A DNA stretch of 64,000 nucleotides from Cytobacillus kochii (GCF_020171845.1 NZ_JAIVAM010000002.1:434001-498000), one strand, 5' to 3'. Counted from the first letter of the stretch, positions 17,931 through 28,185 are shown. Numbers and translations: made by a program. Notes: generated by a model not told the origin, from the sequence alone.

Positions 17931-18624
17931 GCTAAAGGAAGTACATTCTTATTATGGTCATAGCCATATATTACACGGTGTTAATTTAAAGGTGAATAAG
18001 GGTCAGTGTGTTGCACTTCTTGGTAGAAATGGTGCTGGCAAAACCACAACGATTCATTCTATCGCTGGGCTAGTTGTTCCTAAAGAAGGTACCATCCAGT
18101 TTAAGGACAAAGAGCTTGTTGGTAGAACACCAAACCATATTTCTAAAGCTGGTGTTGGTCTTGTCCCTCAAGGGAGACGGGTTTTTCCCTCTTTAACGGT
18201 GAAAGAAAATTTATTAATAGCTGAAAGAAAAAGTATATCTAGTGAAAAACAATGGACAATTGAAGAAGTTTATCAATTATTTCCGATATTAAAAGAACGT
18301 GAAGAGAATATGGGCAATGAATTATCAGGTGGCCAACAACAAATGCTAGCCATTGGCCGTGCGCTCTTACTTAATCCAGACTTCTTATTAATGGACGAAC
18401 CATCTGAAGGACTTGCACCTGTTATTATTGAACAAATCAAAAATATCATTTTAGATGTCAAGAAAACAGGGTTATCGATGCTAATCGTAGAACAAAATAT
18501 TGATTTAGCCTGTTGTGTGGCAGATGAAGTGATTATTTTAAACAAGGGAGAAGTCGTTTGGCAAGGGTTTCCTGCTGAGCTATTGCATAATGATGAATTA
18601 TTAAAAGTCCATTTAGGTGTATAA
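17923..18624 (+). CDS. livF: ABC transporter ATP-binding protein LivF
   Basis: 233 residues with Walker A GRNGAGKTTTIHS, signature LSGGQQQMLAIGRAL, Walker B LLMDEPSEGLAP and IVEQNIDLAC, all typical of LivF. It overlaps livG by eight bases. It completes the importer and is followed by a terminator. Confidence 0.9.
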   Translation: MIELKEVHSYYGHSHILHGVNLKVNKGQCVALLGRNGAGKTTTIHSIAGLVVPKEGTIQFKDKELVGRTPNHISKAGVGLVPQGRRVFPSLTVKENLLIAERKSISSEKQWTIEEVYQLFPILKEREENMGNELSGGQQQMLAIGRALLLNPDFLLMDEPSEGLAPVIIEQIKNIILDVKKTGLSMLIVEQNIDLACCVADEVIILNKGEVVWQGFPAELLHNDELLKVHLGV

Positions 18625-18664
18625 AGTAACGATGTATCATGAAATCGATTAAGTGTATCAAATC

Positions 18665-18712
18665 AATCACGAACAGTTGATGTTTTTTGAACTGCTTCGT
18701 GATTATTTTTAT
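18665..18712 (+). terminator. Terminator of the liv operon
   Basis: AATCACGAACAGTT pairs with AACTGCTTCGTGATT, followed by ATTTTTATA. Confidence 0.75.
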
Positions 18713-18903
18713 ATTGTTTCAAATTACCGCCTACATTATTTGAACTTTTTACAGTCGAAAATGTTCTCTCATTTTAAAAGGACCTTTGAATAGAAAGATG
18801 AATTTGATGGGTATCTATATTTATGAAAGAATATGGAATTATTTCAAAAACAACCGATATTAATAGTATAATTTACCTATTAAATCATTCGGGGGAAGCA
18901 TTC

Positions 18904-20196
18904 ATGAGTTTGTTTAAAAAAAGAACAAGTAAAAAGTTAAATGAAGAGGTTGAAGAAGGAAAGGGTGTATTGGACCTTGGTGACGCATCTAAGTTCACAC
19001 AACAAATGGAATTAATTCAGTTAAGTGAAACTGATTTATGTCTCATAAACAAGATGCAGCCAATCATTCAAAAGAACAGTGAACAATTAGTTAATCAATT
19101 CTATGATAATATTTACAAAGAGCAATCACTTATTGAAATTATTGAAGATTATAGTACGGTAGAGCGTTTAAAAGGAACATTGAGGGTACATATTGAAGAA
19201 ATGTTTGCCGGTATAATAAATGAAGAGTATGTGGCGAAACGGTTACGGATTGCTCACGTGCATGTGAAAATAGGCTTACAAACGAAATGGTATATGTCTG
19301 CCTTCCAAGGATTATTATTATCGATTATCCAGCTTGTAGAAAAGATGGAGCTTACTTCGCGTGATTGCTGTCACCTAATTGCTGCCGTAACGAAAATTTT
19401 TAGCTTTGAACAACAACTGGTTTTAGAGGCTTATGATACAGAAATAGAGACATTAAAAGCAAGAGAAGAAGAAAAGAAACAAGAAATAAGGGGAAATGTA
19501 GCAACAGAAACAGAAACCCTTGCAGCCATTTCTGAGGAAACTAACGCATCTTTCCAAGAATTAATCGCTCAAGCAGAAGAAGTAGTCGAGCATGCTGAAA
19601 AGGGGCAAGATTTTTCTCTAAAAGCAAAGGAGTATGCGGAAAACGGCAAGCAATTTATCAATGAACAAGGTGAGTTAATGTTGACGATTGTCGACTCTGT
19701 TGCAGAAATTAAACAAGATGTTAAAAGTTTATTGTATGTGATGGATGAAATGCATGAAATCACTACAATTGTAACGGATATATCGAGTCAGACGAATTTA
19801 TTATCCCTCAATGCTGCTATTGAGGCCGCTAGAGCAGGGGAACATGGACGTGGGTTTTCGGTAGTGGCAGAGGAAGTGAGAAAACTTTCGGATCAAACAA
19901 GATCGTCTGTAGAAAATGTCTCACAGTTAATCGCTAATACAAATGGACAAATTGATAAATTAAGTGAATCACTTCAAGAAGTAAGTAATACAGTCCAAAA
20001 CGGTCAATCTCATATGAAAGCGACAGAAGAACATTTTGAATATATTGTTGGTACAATGAAAGATACGATGCATCAGAATCATAAGATTATGGAAGAAATC
20101 GATGGAATTGTTAACGTAGTCCATCTTTTAGGAAAAGGGTTTGAAGAGGTCGCGTTTACAGCAGAGAATTTAACCTCAATTGCACAAGATATGTGA
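18904..20196 (+). CDS. hemAT: Globin-coupled oxygen sensor / soluble chemoreceptor HemAT
   Basis: ATG 18904 after GGGGGAAG is chosen, giving 430 residues (B. subtilis HemAT is 432); the frame extends upstream without a ribosome site. The N-terminal globin domain retains [11 protein letters not shown] (the Tyr matching the distal Tyr70 of HemAT) and [11 protein letters not shown] with the proximal haem His at 120. The C-terminal half is a methyl-accepting signalling domain with the conserved hairpin tip [19 protein letters not shown]. There are no membrane segments, so it is cytosolic and signals oxygen to CheA/CheW. It is monocistronic; the adjacent liv operon ends in its own terminator. Confidence 0.9.
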   Translation: MSLFKKRTSKKLNEEVEEGKGVLDLGDASKFTQQMELIQLSETDLCLINKMQPIIQKNSEQLVNQFYDNIYKEQSLIEIIEDYSTVERLKGTLRVHIEEMFAGIINEEYVAKRLRIAHVHVKIGLQTKWYMSAFQGLLLSIIQLVEKMELTSRDCCHLIAAVTKIFSFEQQLVLEAYDTEIETLKAREEEKKQEIRGNVATETETLAAISEETNASFQELIAQAEEVVEHAEKGQDFSLKAKEYAENGKQFINEQGELMLTIVDSVAEIKQDVKSLLYVMDEMHEITTIVTDISSQTNLLSLNAAIEAARAGEHGRGFSVVAEEVRKLSDQTRSSVENVSQLIANTNGQIDKLSESLQEVSNTVQNGQSHMKATEEHFEYIVGTMKDTMHQNHKIMEEIDGIVNVVHLLGKGFEEVAFTAENLTSIAQDM

Positions 20197-20282
20197 CGAT
20201 TAGAAAGAATATTACATGGGTAAATGAAAAGGTATGCTAAATCCTTTATTAAAATGAGGACAGAAGTGTTGTTCAATCCAGT

Positions 20283-20441
20283 CTAGCTTTTTATCTTAAA
20301 CTGTACAACACTTTCTATTAATAGAATCTGCTCAGCTATTTGGTCCTTTGTTTTTCTTTGATGTTTGGGTGTTTTTTGTAGGAGTTTTTTTAAATAGTAT
20401 AAATCACGAAGAAAAAGAAATTGTTCCGCTGTTGTTAACAT
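20283..20441 (-). CDS. Small hypothetical protein (52 aa)
   Basis: ATG 20441 is preceded by AGGAGTGTTGATC (AGGAG eight bases away) and runs to TAG 20283-20285, giving 52 residues: MLTTAEQFLFLRDLYYLKKL at the start, then a basic middle (KTPKHQRKTK) and a hydrophobic/acidic helix. It is likely a helical, basic cytosolic peptide. I do not recognise it. Good ribosome site and composition argue it is real. It sits alone between hemAT and the MFS gene; the rest of 20197-20541 shows only a hairpin at the MFS stop. Confidence 0.5.
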   Translation of the reverse strand: MLTTAEQFLFLRDLYYLKKLLQKTPKHQRKTKDQIAEQILLIESVVQFKIKS

Positions 20442-20516
20442 GATCAACACTCCTATTTATTTCTGTCCCTACTTATTTACCCATTTGTGTAAAAATCAAA
20501 CAAAATTTATTTAAGT

Positions 20517-20550
20517 AAAAGCTAGGTACACATGGTTGTACCTAGCTTTT
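20517..20550 (-). terminator. Hairpin at the end of the MFS gene
   Basis: A 14-bp stem AAAAGCTAGGTACA / TGTACCTAGCTTTT around CATGGT; it overlaps the stop codon of the MFS gene. The T-tail beyond the stem is weak. Confidence 0.6.
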
Positions 20551-21891
20551 ATTACTTTTAACAAATGTGTAAATAGCTGTCTTTTTATTCATGAGAAAAG
20601 GTAAAAAAGTTAATATAATTAGAGATAAGCCACTTACTAAGAATATATTTTGAATCCCGAAAAGGTGAATAAGATAGGCTCCCCCAAGAGGGGAGATGAA
20701 AATCGTTGAACTTGTTAATGATTGATAAATACCTGCAATGGAACTCACTTCGTCTTCCTGTGGAATTGTTTGTATACAATAGTTAGTAATAATAATAGAT
20801 ATGCCAGTTCCTATCCCGCACAGGACACCAAGAAGGAGAATATAGCTAAGGGAAAAGTCTTTTTCTAAAAAGCTAAGGCCAGTAAACCCTAAGCCAAGAC
20901 TAAGAAGGGCAAAACTAAGCCATCTCTCTAAGCGCACAAACCTTTCTTTTTTACTAATGATATAGATTGTTAAGACTGAACCGCACCCAATGCTTGCAAT
21001 CAATAGTGTCATATATGCAGGTTTTGTTGGTGCAACTAGTTGAAATAGCGCAGGGAATTGTGCGTCAACTAATTGGATAATGAACATTCCTACTATATTT
21101 AGTGACAAGACAATCATTAAAGTTGGAGCACGATATAAACTTTTCCAACTGGCTTTCCATTGATTTAAAAAAGTATTGTCAACATTTTCACGCGATGATT
21201 GTGAAAACTTTGCTTTTGTTTGTATGATTTTTCTTAAAGAAAATAATAAACAAGCAGAAATCATAAAAGCGAATGCGTTAAATAGTAGTAAATGTTTTGC
21301 AGGTAATAAGGTGAGTAATGCGCCACCTATTAATGGTGCAATGATTTTTGCTGCTTGATTCACACCTCCATTCCAGGAAACAGCCTTTAGTTTTAGATGA
21401 GCTGGAATGAGCTCATGAACTAAACCTTGTTGAGCGGGAAAGTGAACAGTACCAACAAAAGATCGGAGTGCCAATAAAATGAGTGCTAACCATGGAGTGT
21501 TTGCAAAGAATAGCAAAATTGTAAAGAAAACCGTTACTAAGTCAGCACATCCCATAAGGATAATTTTATTGCGCTTTTGTACAAAGATGCCGGAAAATTG
21601 CGAAAATAAAACTTGTGGTAAAGCATAAGCAATGGGTATGAAAGCAAGTAGAAAAGAACTCGTTTGCCATACATATCCGAATAGGACCATAATCGCTACC
21701 ATGTCAAACCATTGACCAATCATTGATAGGCAATAAGAGATAAATAACCTACTGTATCCTTTGATTTCCCAAATGGAACGCGCAACTTCTTGTGGTTGCC
21801 ATGATGAAGGGAACTGCTGAGTGCGAGTTTCCACTGTACTCAGCAATTCTTCTATTTTGATTTTCGCTATTTCAAAAGTATAATGATCCAT
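20542..21891 (-). CDS. MFS exporter (MFS_3/EntS type)
   Basis: A 449-residue protein with about 12 membrane segments after an unusually long soluble N-terminus of some 45 residues. The segment SMIGQWFDMVAIMVLFGYVWQ matches the first helix of drug/siderophore-type MFS_3 exporters, and RSFVGTVHFPAQQGLVHELIP fits the cytoplasmic helix 4/5 region. It starts three bases after the stop of the beta-solenoid gene and has no visible ribosome site of its own, so translation is probably coupled. Third gene of a sigma-factor operon; substrate unknown. Confidence 0.75.
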   Translation of the reverse strand: MDHYTFEIAKIKIEELLSTVETRTQQFPSSWQPQEVARSIWEIKGYSRLFISYCLSMIGQWFDMVAIMVLFGYVWQTSSFLLAFIPIAYALPQVLFSQFSGIFVQKRNKIILMGCADLVTVFFTILLFFANTPWLALILLALRSFVGTVHFPAQQGLVHELIPAHLKLKAVSWNGGVNQAAKIIAPLIGGALLTLLPAKHLLLFNAFAFMISACLLFSLRKIIQTKAKFSQSSRENVDNTFLNQWKASWKSLYRAPTLMIVLSLNIVGMFIIQLVDAQFPALFQLVAPTKPAYMTLLIASIGCGSVLTIYIISKKERFVRLERWLSFALLSLGLGFTGLSFLEKDFSLSYILLLGVLCGIGTGISIIITNYCIQTIPQEDEVSSIAGIYQSLTSSTIFISPLGGAYLIHLFGIQNIFLVSGLSLIILTFLPFLMNKKTAIYTFVKSNKS

Positions 21892-21894
21892 GGG

Positions 21895-23085
21895 TTATAA
21901 AACAAGTTCGCCAATATTAGTTACTTTTTGCTCATCATGATCTTGTAAAACATGTATTTCACCTTTAAAAGATTGACTGATCTTTTTCTTTAATATCACT
22001 TTTGTTGTTTCATCTACAACTAAAATATCCCCTGCTAAAATAATTTCTGAGATATGGTCCATATCTGCATGAGTTAACGTGTCATTTATTGTTAGTTGAT
22101 CTTGGATGATTATCGTTGTTTGTGGATCTAACTGTTTAAAGTTAGTCGAAAACCATGTCTCCTCTTTTACTGCTATATAGTTTTTAACATAAACAAAAAC
22201 TTCATTTTCGAGATTGGCTAATTTTTCAAATAAAATATCTTCTGTACCTTCTGGGCACAAGATATAAGATAAAGAATGAATAGAAGAGAATGCTTCATTC
22301 AATCCTTCTCTAGTTACAGTTGAATCAATAAATATAGGTTTGGTTGTATAAATCGATTGTTGTTTATATCTCTTAATATTATGTTTATTTAAATGGGTTT
22401 GAGTTGAGAGTACTTGATACCCTTTTGGGATCATGTTTTGGTTACCGTTAATACTTAATTTTCCTGAGATTAAAGGTTGTTGAAAATCATAATAACGAAT
22501 CGTCCCGTTAATATCTAACCTCGCGATCTTTTCCTTTAATAATGTTAAATCAACATGCTCATCAATTGTTATTACTCCATTTACTAATAGATTTGTGCCT
22601 TCACCTAGCCCTTCTAAATATCCTGTTGTTAAATGAAGGTTTCCATTTTCTAATTTAGGTTCTGGCCCTTCATAACTGACTAATGTACCATTTGTTGTTA
22701 ATAATTTGGATTGAATAGCGCCGTTCAAGTGAAAAGGAGAGTAGATGATACCGTTGACAATAAATGTGATGTTTTTTTGCTGAAGTTCTTCCAGTGTAAC
22801 ATCTACATTCACAATGACTGCTCCATTGATAAGCACCGTTTCATTGTCATCTACAATTTTTAAATAAGCAGAATCCACCTTGTAGACACCGTTAGCCATT
22901 TTCACATTCTTCTCTACCATAATGGTTTGGCCAATATTTTTTATATTTAATTTTGGCACGAGGTATGCATTCTTTTGTGAATAGACGAGTAACCCTACAT
23001 TATTAATCTTTTCTATTTCTTGAATGCTTTCTTCAGTCGCTTGAATAAGATTTAAAACCCCGACATTACTATATTTCTTTCCCAT
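21895..23085 (-). CDS. Predicted beta-solenoid protein of unknown function, ECF sigma partner
   Basis: 396 residues without signal peptide or membrane segment. The sequence repeats short beta-strand/turn units with Asn-Gly: LINGAVIV, IVNGIIY, LNGAIQ, TTNGTLV, LVNGVITI, DINGTIRY, SINGN; further hydrophobic strand units occur to the end. This suggests a right-handed beta-helix or bactofilin-like fold (inference). I do not recognise a named family. It lies between an ECF sigma gene and an exporter on one transcript, where an anti-sigma would be expected, but it has no zinc-binding His-x3-Cys-x2-Cys and no transmembrane helix. ATG 23085 follows GGAGGAACAATA located in the end of the sigma gene. 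Confidence 0.6.
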   Translation of the reverse strand: MGKKYSNVGVLNLIQATEESIQEIEKINNVGLLVYSQKNAYLVPKLNIKNIGQTIMVEKNVKMANGVYKVDSAYLKIVDDNETVLINGAVIVNVDVTLEELQQKNITFIVNGIIYSPFHLNGAIQSKLLTTNGTLVSYEGPEPKLENGNLHLTTGYLEGLGEGTNLLVNGVITIDEHVDLTLLKEKIARLDINGTIRYYDFQQPLISGKLSINGNQNMIPKGYQVLSTQTHLNKHNIKRYKQQSIYTTKPIFIDSTVTREGLNEAFSSIHSLSYILCPEGTEDILFEKLANLENEVFVYVKNYIAVKEETWFSTNFKQLDPQTTIIIQDQLTINDTLTHADMDHISEIILAGDILVVDETTKVILKKKISQSFKGEIHVLQDHDEQKVTNIGELVL

Positions 23086-23087
23086 TA

Positions 23088-23546
23088 TTATTGTTCCTCC
23101 TCTAAGATCTTTCGTAGTTTTTTCATTGCTTTTGCTAAATGATACCTAACAGTTGAAGCTGATAAACCAAGCTTTATAGCAATTTCATCACTTTTTAAAC
23201 CAATCCAGTATTTTTTGAAAATGATATCACTTTCAATAGCTGATAATTGACTAAGTAACTCTACCATTTCAATTGAGGTTTTCATAAAGGTAGGTAAAAT
23301 CACTTCTTCATTTTGATCAATATTCATTTCTCGTTTGAATTTTCTCCGCTGATCAATCAATTGATTTTTCATGACACGGTAAAACCAAGCTTTTTGCTTA
23401 TATTTTGGCCAAGAAGACAAATCATCTAAATGCATGGCCTTTTCTAAAGCTTGTTGGATCAAATCCTGTGCTTCATGCTCATCATAAGCAATAGACGAAG
23501 CAAATTTATATAAATCATCGCGCAATGATAAATAAATAGATTGCAA
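23088..23546 (-). CDS. ECF-family RNA polymerase sigma factor
   Basis: About 152 residues. Region 2 is visible in ASSIAYDEHEAQDLIQQAL and KAWFYRVMKNQLIDQRRKF; region 4 helix-turn-helix in LKSDEIAIKLGLSASTVRYH. I start it at TTG 23546 because AAAGGTGA lies six bases before it; the longer GTG 23555 start would overlap that ribosome site. It heads an operon with the beta-solenoid protein and an MFS exporter and has no obvious anti-sigma. It is probably autoregulated as usual for ECF factors, but the promoter was not recognised. Confidence 0.85.
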   Translation of the reverse strand: MQSIYLSLRDDLYKFASSIAYDEHEAQDLIQQALEKAMHLDDLSSWPKYKQKAWFYRVMKNQLIDQRRKFKREMNIDQNEEVILPTFMKTSIEMVELLSQLSAIESDIIFKKYWIGLKSDEIAIKLGLSASTVRYHLAKAMKKLRKILEEEQ

Positions 23547-23889
23547 TACAATCACCTTTATTCCATGGAAAAGTAGTTTTTCTTCTTAGCTTCATATAGA
23601 TAACGAAATAGATGCTGCAAATGTTGGTGGAAAATAAAAAAATTTGAGAAAAGTGCAATTTTGAACCCTTCATTTTGTACATTCCTAAATAATGAATGAT
23701 ATACATCAATTCTCTTCACCTTTACAATGACTGCTTGTCTGGAAACTTTTCCTTCCCTTAAAGCATACATCTTTTATTCGTCTTATGAATAGAACGTATT
23801 AATATTTAGAATTTAATAAATATACAAACAATGGTACGATAGATAGTAGTTATCTGATTATTTCTTAGCGCGATAAGGGGGTTTTTGAG

Positions 23890-24615
23890 ATGAAGGTTTC
23901 ACTTTTTGCTACCTGTCTAGTCGATATGTTTAACAGTAAAGCGGGGGTAGCAACTGTAGAATTATTAGAAAGGCTTGGCTGTGAGGTGGATTTCCCTGAA
24001 AATCAAGTATGTTGTGGTCAACCATCTTACAATAGTGGTTACGTAAAAGAATCAAGGGATGCAATGAAAAGGATGATAGAAACCTTTAGTCATTCTGAAT
24101 ATGTAGTTTGTCCATCTGGTTCATGTGCCTATATGTTTCATGAATATGAGCATATATTTAAAGACGATCCACATTGGGGGCCGCAAGCAAAAAAATTAGC
24201 TAAAAAAACGTATGAATTAACAGAGTTTATCGTTGATGTGTTAAAAGTTGAGGATGTAGGCGCAAGCTATCAGGCGAAAGCTACTTATCACACTTCCTGT
24301 CATATGACACGATTGTTAGGTGTAAAAGAAGCGCCGATGAAATTATTATCACATGTAAAGGGATTAGAGTTTACTGAATTGCCAAATAAAAGTCAATGCT
24401 GTGGATTTGGTGGAACATTTTCTGTAAAGATGGGGGCCATCTCAGAACAAATGGTAGATGAAAAAGTTGCCCATATTAATGAAACAGGAGCAGAGCTTTT
24501 AATTGGCGCTGACGGTGGCTGTTTAATGAATATTGGTGGTCGAATGGATAGAGTGGGTGAACCAGTGAAAGTGATGCATATTGCTGAAGTATTAAATAGT
24601 AGAACAGAAAGATAG
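23890..24615 (+). CDS. lutA: L-lactate utilisation iron-sulfur subunit LutA
   Basis: 241 residues with two CCG (cysteine-rich, heterodisulfide-reductase-like) domains: [14 protein letters not shown] with VCPSGSC in the first and [12 protein letters not shown] with [12 protein letters not shown] in the second. LutABC oxidises L-lactate to pyruvate, feeding electrons to the membrane chain. ATG 23890 follows GGGGG. First gene of lutABC; adjoining genes are spaced by 9 bp or overlap. A LutR-type repressor gene is not adjacent, though a FadR-family regulator lies 6 kb away. Confidence 0.93.
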   Translation: MKVSLFATCLVDMFNSKAGVATVELLERLGCEVDFPENQVCCGQPSYNSGYVKESRDAMKRMIETFSHSEYVVCPSGSCAYMFHEYEHIFKDDPHWGPQAKKLAKKTYELTEFIVDVLKVEDVGASYQAKATYHTSCHMTRLLGVKEAPMKLLSHVKGLEFTELPNKSQCCGFGGTFSVKMGAISEQMVDEKVAHINETGAELLIGADGGCLMNIGGRMDRVGEPVKVMHIAEVLNSRTER

Positions 24616-24624
24616 GTGATTGAT

Positions 24625-26061
24625 ATGCCAATGAGGATTGGAAATGAGCAATTTACTGATCGAGTAGCGTCTGGTTTAGAAAATCGCTTTATGAGAGGGG
24701 CGGTTTCAGGGGCGCAAGATCGCTTAGAAGTGCGTAGACAGGATGCAGCAAATGAATTGGGTGATTGGGAAGAATGGCGAGCACATGGGGAAGAAATTAG
24801 ACAACATGTATTAGAAAATCTAGATTATTATCTGTTTCAACTAAGTGAAAATGTAGAAAAGTTAGGCGGACATGTTTTTTTCGCGCAAACACCAGAAGAG
24901 GCTAATGATTACATTAAAGGTGTAATTAAGAAGAAAAATGCCAAGAAAGTAGTAAAGTCGAAGTCAATGGTGACAGAAGAAATCGATCTCAACCATCATT
25001 TAGAATCGGTTGGGTGTGAGGTCATTGAAACAGATTTAGGTGAATATATTTTGCAAATTGATGATCATGACCTTCCATCACATATTGTTGCTCCAGCACT
25101 ACACAAAAATAAAGAGCAAGTAAGAGATGTGTTTACAAGGAAACTAGGTTACCAGGGAACAGATAGACCGGAAGAATTAACACAACATGCTAGGAAAATG
25201 CTAAGAAATGAATATTTAACAGCAGATATAGGTATAACTGGGTGTAATTTTGCCGTCGCTGAAACAGGTTCAATTTGTCTCGTAACGAATGAAGGAAATG
25301 CCGACTTATCAACTTCTTTGCCCGATACACAAATCACTGTAATGGGAATGGAGAGACTTGTGCCCTCGTTTACAGAATTAGAAGTATTAGTAGGAATGCT
25401 TTCTCGTAGTGCAGTCGGACAGAAATTACCCAGCTATGTTACCGTTTTAAGTGGCCCAAAAGAAGAGGGAGCAGTGGATGGCCCAGAAGAGTTTCATTTA
25501 GTTATTGTTGATAATGGTCGTTCAAATATTTTAGGTGGAGAATTCCAATCGATTCTACAATGTATACGCTGTGCCGCTTGTGTAAATGTCTGTCCCGTTT
25601 ACCGTCATGTAGGCGGACATTCATACGGTTCTATCTACTCAGGTCCAGTTGGTGCAGTATTGTCTCCATTACTCGGTGGTTATGAAGAATATAAAGAGCT
25701 TCCTTATGCTTCCACATTATGCGGGGCGTGTACTGAGGTTTGTCCGGTGAAAATACCATTGCATGACCTTCTTCATAAACATAGGCAAGTCATTGTTGAA
25801 AAAGAAGGAAAAGCCCCCATATCTGAAAAGTTAGCGATGAAAGCTTTTGGTCTCGGAGCAGCTTCTCCTGCTTTATATAAAATGGGTGGGAAATTTGCCT
25901 CAAAGGCTGTTGGGCCATTTTCTGATGGGACAAAGCTCACAAAAGGTGTCGGTCCATTAAAGGCGTGGACGGAAATCCGTGATTTTCCTGCTCCGCAAAA
26001 GGAAAGATTCCGTGACTGGTTTAAACAAAGGGGCAAGGAGGAAAAGAATCATGGCGATTGA
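24625..26061 (+). CDS. lutB: L-lactate utilisation iron-sulfur protein LutB
   Basis: ATG 24625 is chosen over GTG 24616 because AGGTGA (24614-24619) is its ribosome site. 478 residues: an N-terminal LUD domain (with [20 protein letters not shown]) followed by two 4Fe-4S clusters, [12 protein letters not shown] and CGACTEVCP. It is the electron-transferring core of the LutABC complex. It overlaps lutC by 11 bases. Confidence 0.93.
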   Translation: MPMRIGNEQFTDRVASGLENRFMRGAVSGAQDRLEVRRQDAANELGDWEEWRAHGEEIRQHVLENLDYYLFQLSENVEKLGGHVFFAQTPEEANDYIKGVIKKKNAKKVVKSKSMVTEEIDLNHHLESVGCEVIETDLGEYILQIDDHDLPSHIVAPALHKNKEQVRDVFTRKLGYQGTDRPEELTQHARKMLRNEYLTADIGITGCNFAVAETGSICLVTNEGNADLSTSLPDTQITVMGMERLVPSFTELEVLVGMLSRSAVGQKLPSYVTVLSGPKEEGAVDGPEEFHLVIVDNGRSNILGGEFQSILQCIRCAACVNVCPVYRHVGGHSYGSIYSGPVGAVLSPLLGGYEEYKELPYASTLCGACTEVCPVKIPLHDLLHKHRQVIVEKEGKAPISEKLAMKAFGLGAASPALYKMGGKFASKAVGPFSDGTKLTKGVGPLKAWTEIRDFPAPQKERFRDWFKQRGKEEKNHGD

Positions 26062-26761
26062 AAATAGAGAAATATTTCTTAAGAAAATTGCAGCACGATT
26101 AGGAAAAGAAGAAGTAAGGAAGAGGATAGAAAAACCCGAGTGGAAATATGCCCCGCAAAAGCGGGTGTTAAAGGGGGCATCGCAGTCCGATTTAATTTCG
26201 GTCTTAAAAAACCAATGCAAATTAATTCACACGGACTTGATTGAAACAAATCTATCAAACTTACCGCAAACATTAGAGGACCGAGTGTCAGATTACGGCG
26301 GTGAATCCATCGTAACTTGGCGTGATAGTAGATTAAAAGCATGGGGAGTTACAGCCAAGCTTGAAGAATTGCATAAGCAAGGGGTAGCGTACTATGAATG
26401 GAATCATGAAGTTGAAGTAGAAAATATCGCAATAGCTGAAAAAGCAAACATCGGATTAACGATTAGTGAGATTACCCTTGCAGAATCGGGGACTGTCGTA
26501 TTATTTAGTGATAAACACAAAGGCAGGACAGTCAGCTTCTTACCGGAAAAATCAATTATACTTGTACCTAGAAGTTCTATTGTACCGAGAATGACACAAG
26601 CAGCGGCCTATATCCAGGAAAAAATAAAAGAAACAGGAGTCATTCCTAGTTGTATTAACTTTATAACTGGACCAAGTAATTCTGCTGATATTGAAATGAA
26701 CTTAGTCGTCGGTGTACATGGACCCATAAATGCAACATATATTATTATCTCTGATTTATAA
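26051..26761 (+). CDS. lutC: L-lactate utilisation protein LutC
   Basis: The open frame begins upstream, but ATG 26051 behind AAGGAGGAAAAGAATC gives the expected 236 residues. Single LUD domain: [35 protein letters not shown] and [20 protein letters not shown]. It completes the lactate oxidation complex. A T-tailed hairpin follows. Confidence 0.92.
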   Translation: MAIENREIFLKKIAARLGKEEVRKRIEKPEWKYAPQKRVLKGASQSDLISVLKNQCKLIHTDLIETNLSNLPQTLEDRVSDYGGESIVTWRDSRLKAWGVTAKLEELHKQGVAYYEWNHEVEVENIAIAEKANIGLTISEITLAESGTVVLFSDKHKGRTVSFLPEKSIILVPRSSIVPRMTQAAAYIQEKIKETGVIPSCINFITGPSNSADIEMNLVVGVHGPINATYIIISDL

Positions 26762-26799
26762 GATTACAGAGGAACAAGGGATTATGCAAAATGAGAATC

Positions 26800-26838
26800 C
26801 GAACAAATACTAGGGATTAGTGTTTGTTCGTTTTTTTT
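26800..26838 (+). terminator. Terminator of lutABC
   Basis: CGAACAAATACTA / TAGTGTTTGTTCG stem, then eight T. Confidence 0.88.
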
Positions 26839-27159
26839 ATGAAATGGATTAGTTTTCTTCATTCGGTTGTTTGTTATGATTTTCGTCAATGCGCTTCTCT
26901 AGATTTCCTCCCACGCAATTATCATACATATATACAATTATTAGAAATGGCCATTTTTTTATTCTTATCCGCCTTTATTTATTTTTTAAATATAATTTTT
27001 TGGTTTGTTTCCGTTCTTTTAGTGGTACATTTATTTTAAAGAAAGAAATCATTGTTTCTTCTTAAATGTAGGAAAAAAATAATTATTCGCAAAATAATTT
27101 TTATTGCTAATTTATGATATAATGACCATGTAAAAATTAATAGACAAGGAGTAATCGCT
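26839..27159. other. Intergenic region before proline dehydrogenase
   Basis: AT-rich. A TATAAT-like -10 (GATATAATG, about 27116-27124) lies 36 bp before the proline dehydrogenase start; the -35 is unclear. The hydrophobic 71-codon ORF at 26824-27039 has no ribosome site and begins in the terminator tail, so it is not called. Confidence 0.45.
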
Positions 27160-28131
27160 ATGCTGAAAGATCTATTTATAGGCTTATCTCAAAATCAATT
27201 TTTAAATAGTGCAGCAAAAAAATATGGTTTAAAACTGGGTGCTCAAAGTGTCGTTGCGGGTACAAATATTGAAGAAGCGATTGTTAGGATTAAGGAATTA
27301 AATGCCCATGGTATCGCATGTACAGTCGATAATCTAGGGGAATTTGTTAATCAAAAAGAGGATGCGACTGCAGCAAAAGAACAAATCTTAGCAGTTGTTG
27401 AAGCGATTCATGAGCATGAAGTCGATGCCCATATTTCGTTAAAACCATCTCAATTAGGCTTAGACATTGATTACTCCTTTTGTTTGGAGAACTTAAAAGA
27501 AATAGTAAGTAAGGCTCATGAATATGGCATCTTTATCAATTTTGATATGGAGGATCATGGCCGTTTACAACCTTCATTTGATTTATTGGATGAATTATCA
27601 AAAAGTTATGATAATATAGGGACTGTTATCCAGGCCTATTTTTATAGAGCAATAGAAGATATAGAAAAATATAAAAATTATCGTTTACGTATTGTAAAAG
27701 GTGCATATAAAGAACCAACTGAAGTTGCTTATACTGCGAAAGAAGAAATCGATAGCAACTATATTAAACTAATAGAATATCATTTATTACATGGTAAATT
27801 CACGTCTATTGCAACACATGATCATCATGTAATTAATCATGTGAAGAAATTTGTAAAGGAACACGATATTGCAAATGATCAATTTGAATTCCAGATGTTA
27901 TATGGATTCAGAAAAGAAATGCAATTAGAGCTTGCGAAAGAAGGCTATAATTTTACCACATATATTCCGTTTGGTGATGACTGGTACGGCTATTACATGC
28001 GACGTCTCGCAGAAAGACCACAAAACATCAACCTCGTTGCAAAACAAGTATTTAATAAAAAGACAAATACCATTCTTGGTGTTGCTGCGGGTGCATTCTT
28101 ACTCGGTAGATTATCTAAAAAGAAAAAATAA
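27160..28131 (+). CDS. Proline dehydrogenase (PutB/FadM type) with hydrophobic C-terminal tail
   Basis: 323 residues, single PRODH TIM-barrel that oxidises proline to pyrroline-5-carboxylate with FAD. Motifs: RIVKGAYKEP, FQMLYGFRKEM and the substrate-binding YYMRRLAERPQN. ATG 27160 follows AAGGAG. The protein ends TILGVAAGAFLLGRLSKKKK, a hydrophobic run capped by lysines that could be a membrane tail anchor; B. subtilis PutB is about 303 residues. It is separate from putP and putR (near 62-64 kb) and has no pyrroline-5-carboxylate dehydrogenase beside it. Confidence 0.9.
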   Translation: MLKDLFIGLSQNQFLNSAAKKYGLKLGAQSVVAGTNIEEAIVRIKELNAHGIACTVDNLGEFVNQKEDATAAKEQILAVVEAIHEHEVDAHISLKPSQLGLDIDYSFCLENLKEIVSKAHEYGIFINFDMEDHGRLQPSFDLLDELSKSYDNIGTVIQAYFYRAIEDIEKYKNYRLRIVKGAYKEPTEVAYTAKEEIDSNYIKLIEYHLLHGKFTSIATHDHHVINHVKKFVKEHDIANDQFEFQMLYGFRKEMQLELAKEGYNFTTYIPFGDDWYGYYMRRLAERPQNINLVAKQVFNKKTNTILGVAAGAFLLGRLSKKKK

Positions 28132-28143
28132 ACTGATATAATA

Positions 28144-28170
28144 AAAGGTTCCGAATAGGAGCCTTTTTTT
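28144..28170 (+). terminator. Terminator of proline dehydrogenase gene
   Basis: AAAGGTTCC / GGAGCCTTT stem with T-run, 12 bp after the stop codon. Confidence 0.85.
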
Positions 28171-28185
28171 GATTATAGAAAATAG

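Noticed and set aside
23558-23770. 70-codon minus-strand ORF ahead of the sigma gene
   Set aside because: No ribosome site and Phe/His-rich composition; could be a leader but I cannot support it.
26824-27039. Hydrophobic 71-codon ORF
   Set aside because: Begins in the T-tail of the lutABC terminator, no ribosome site; hydrophobicity comes from AT-richness.
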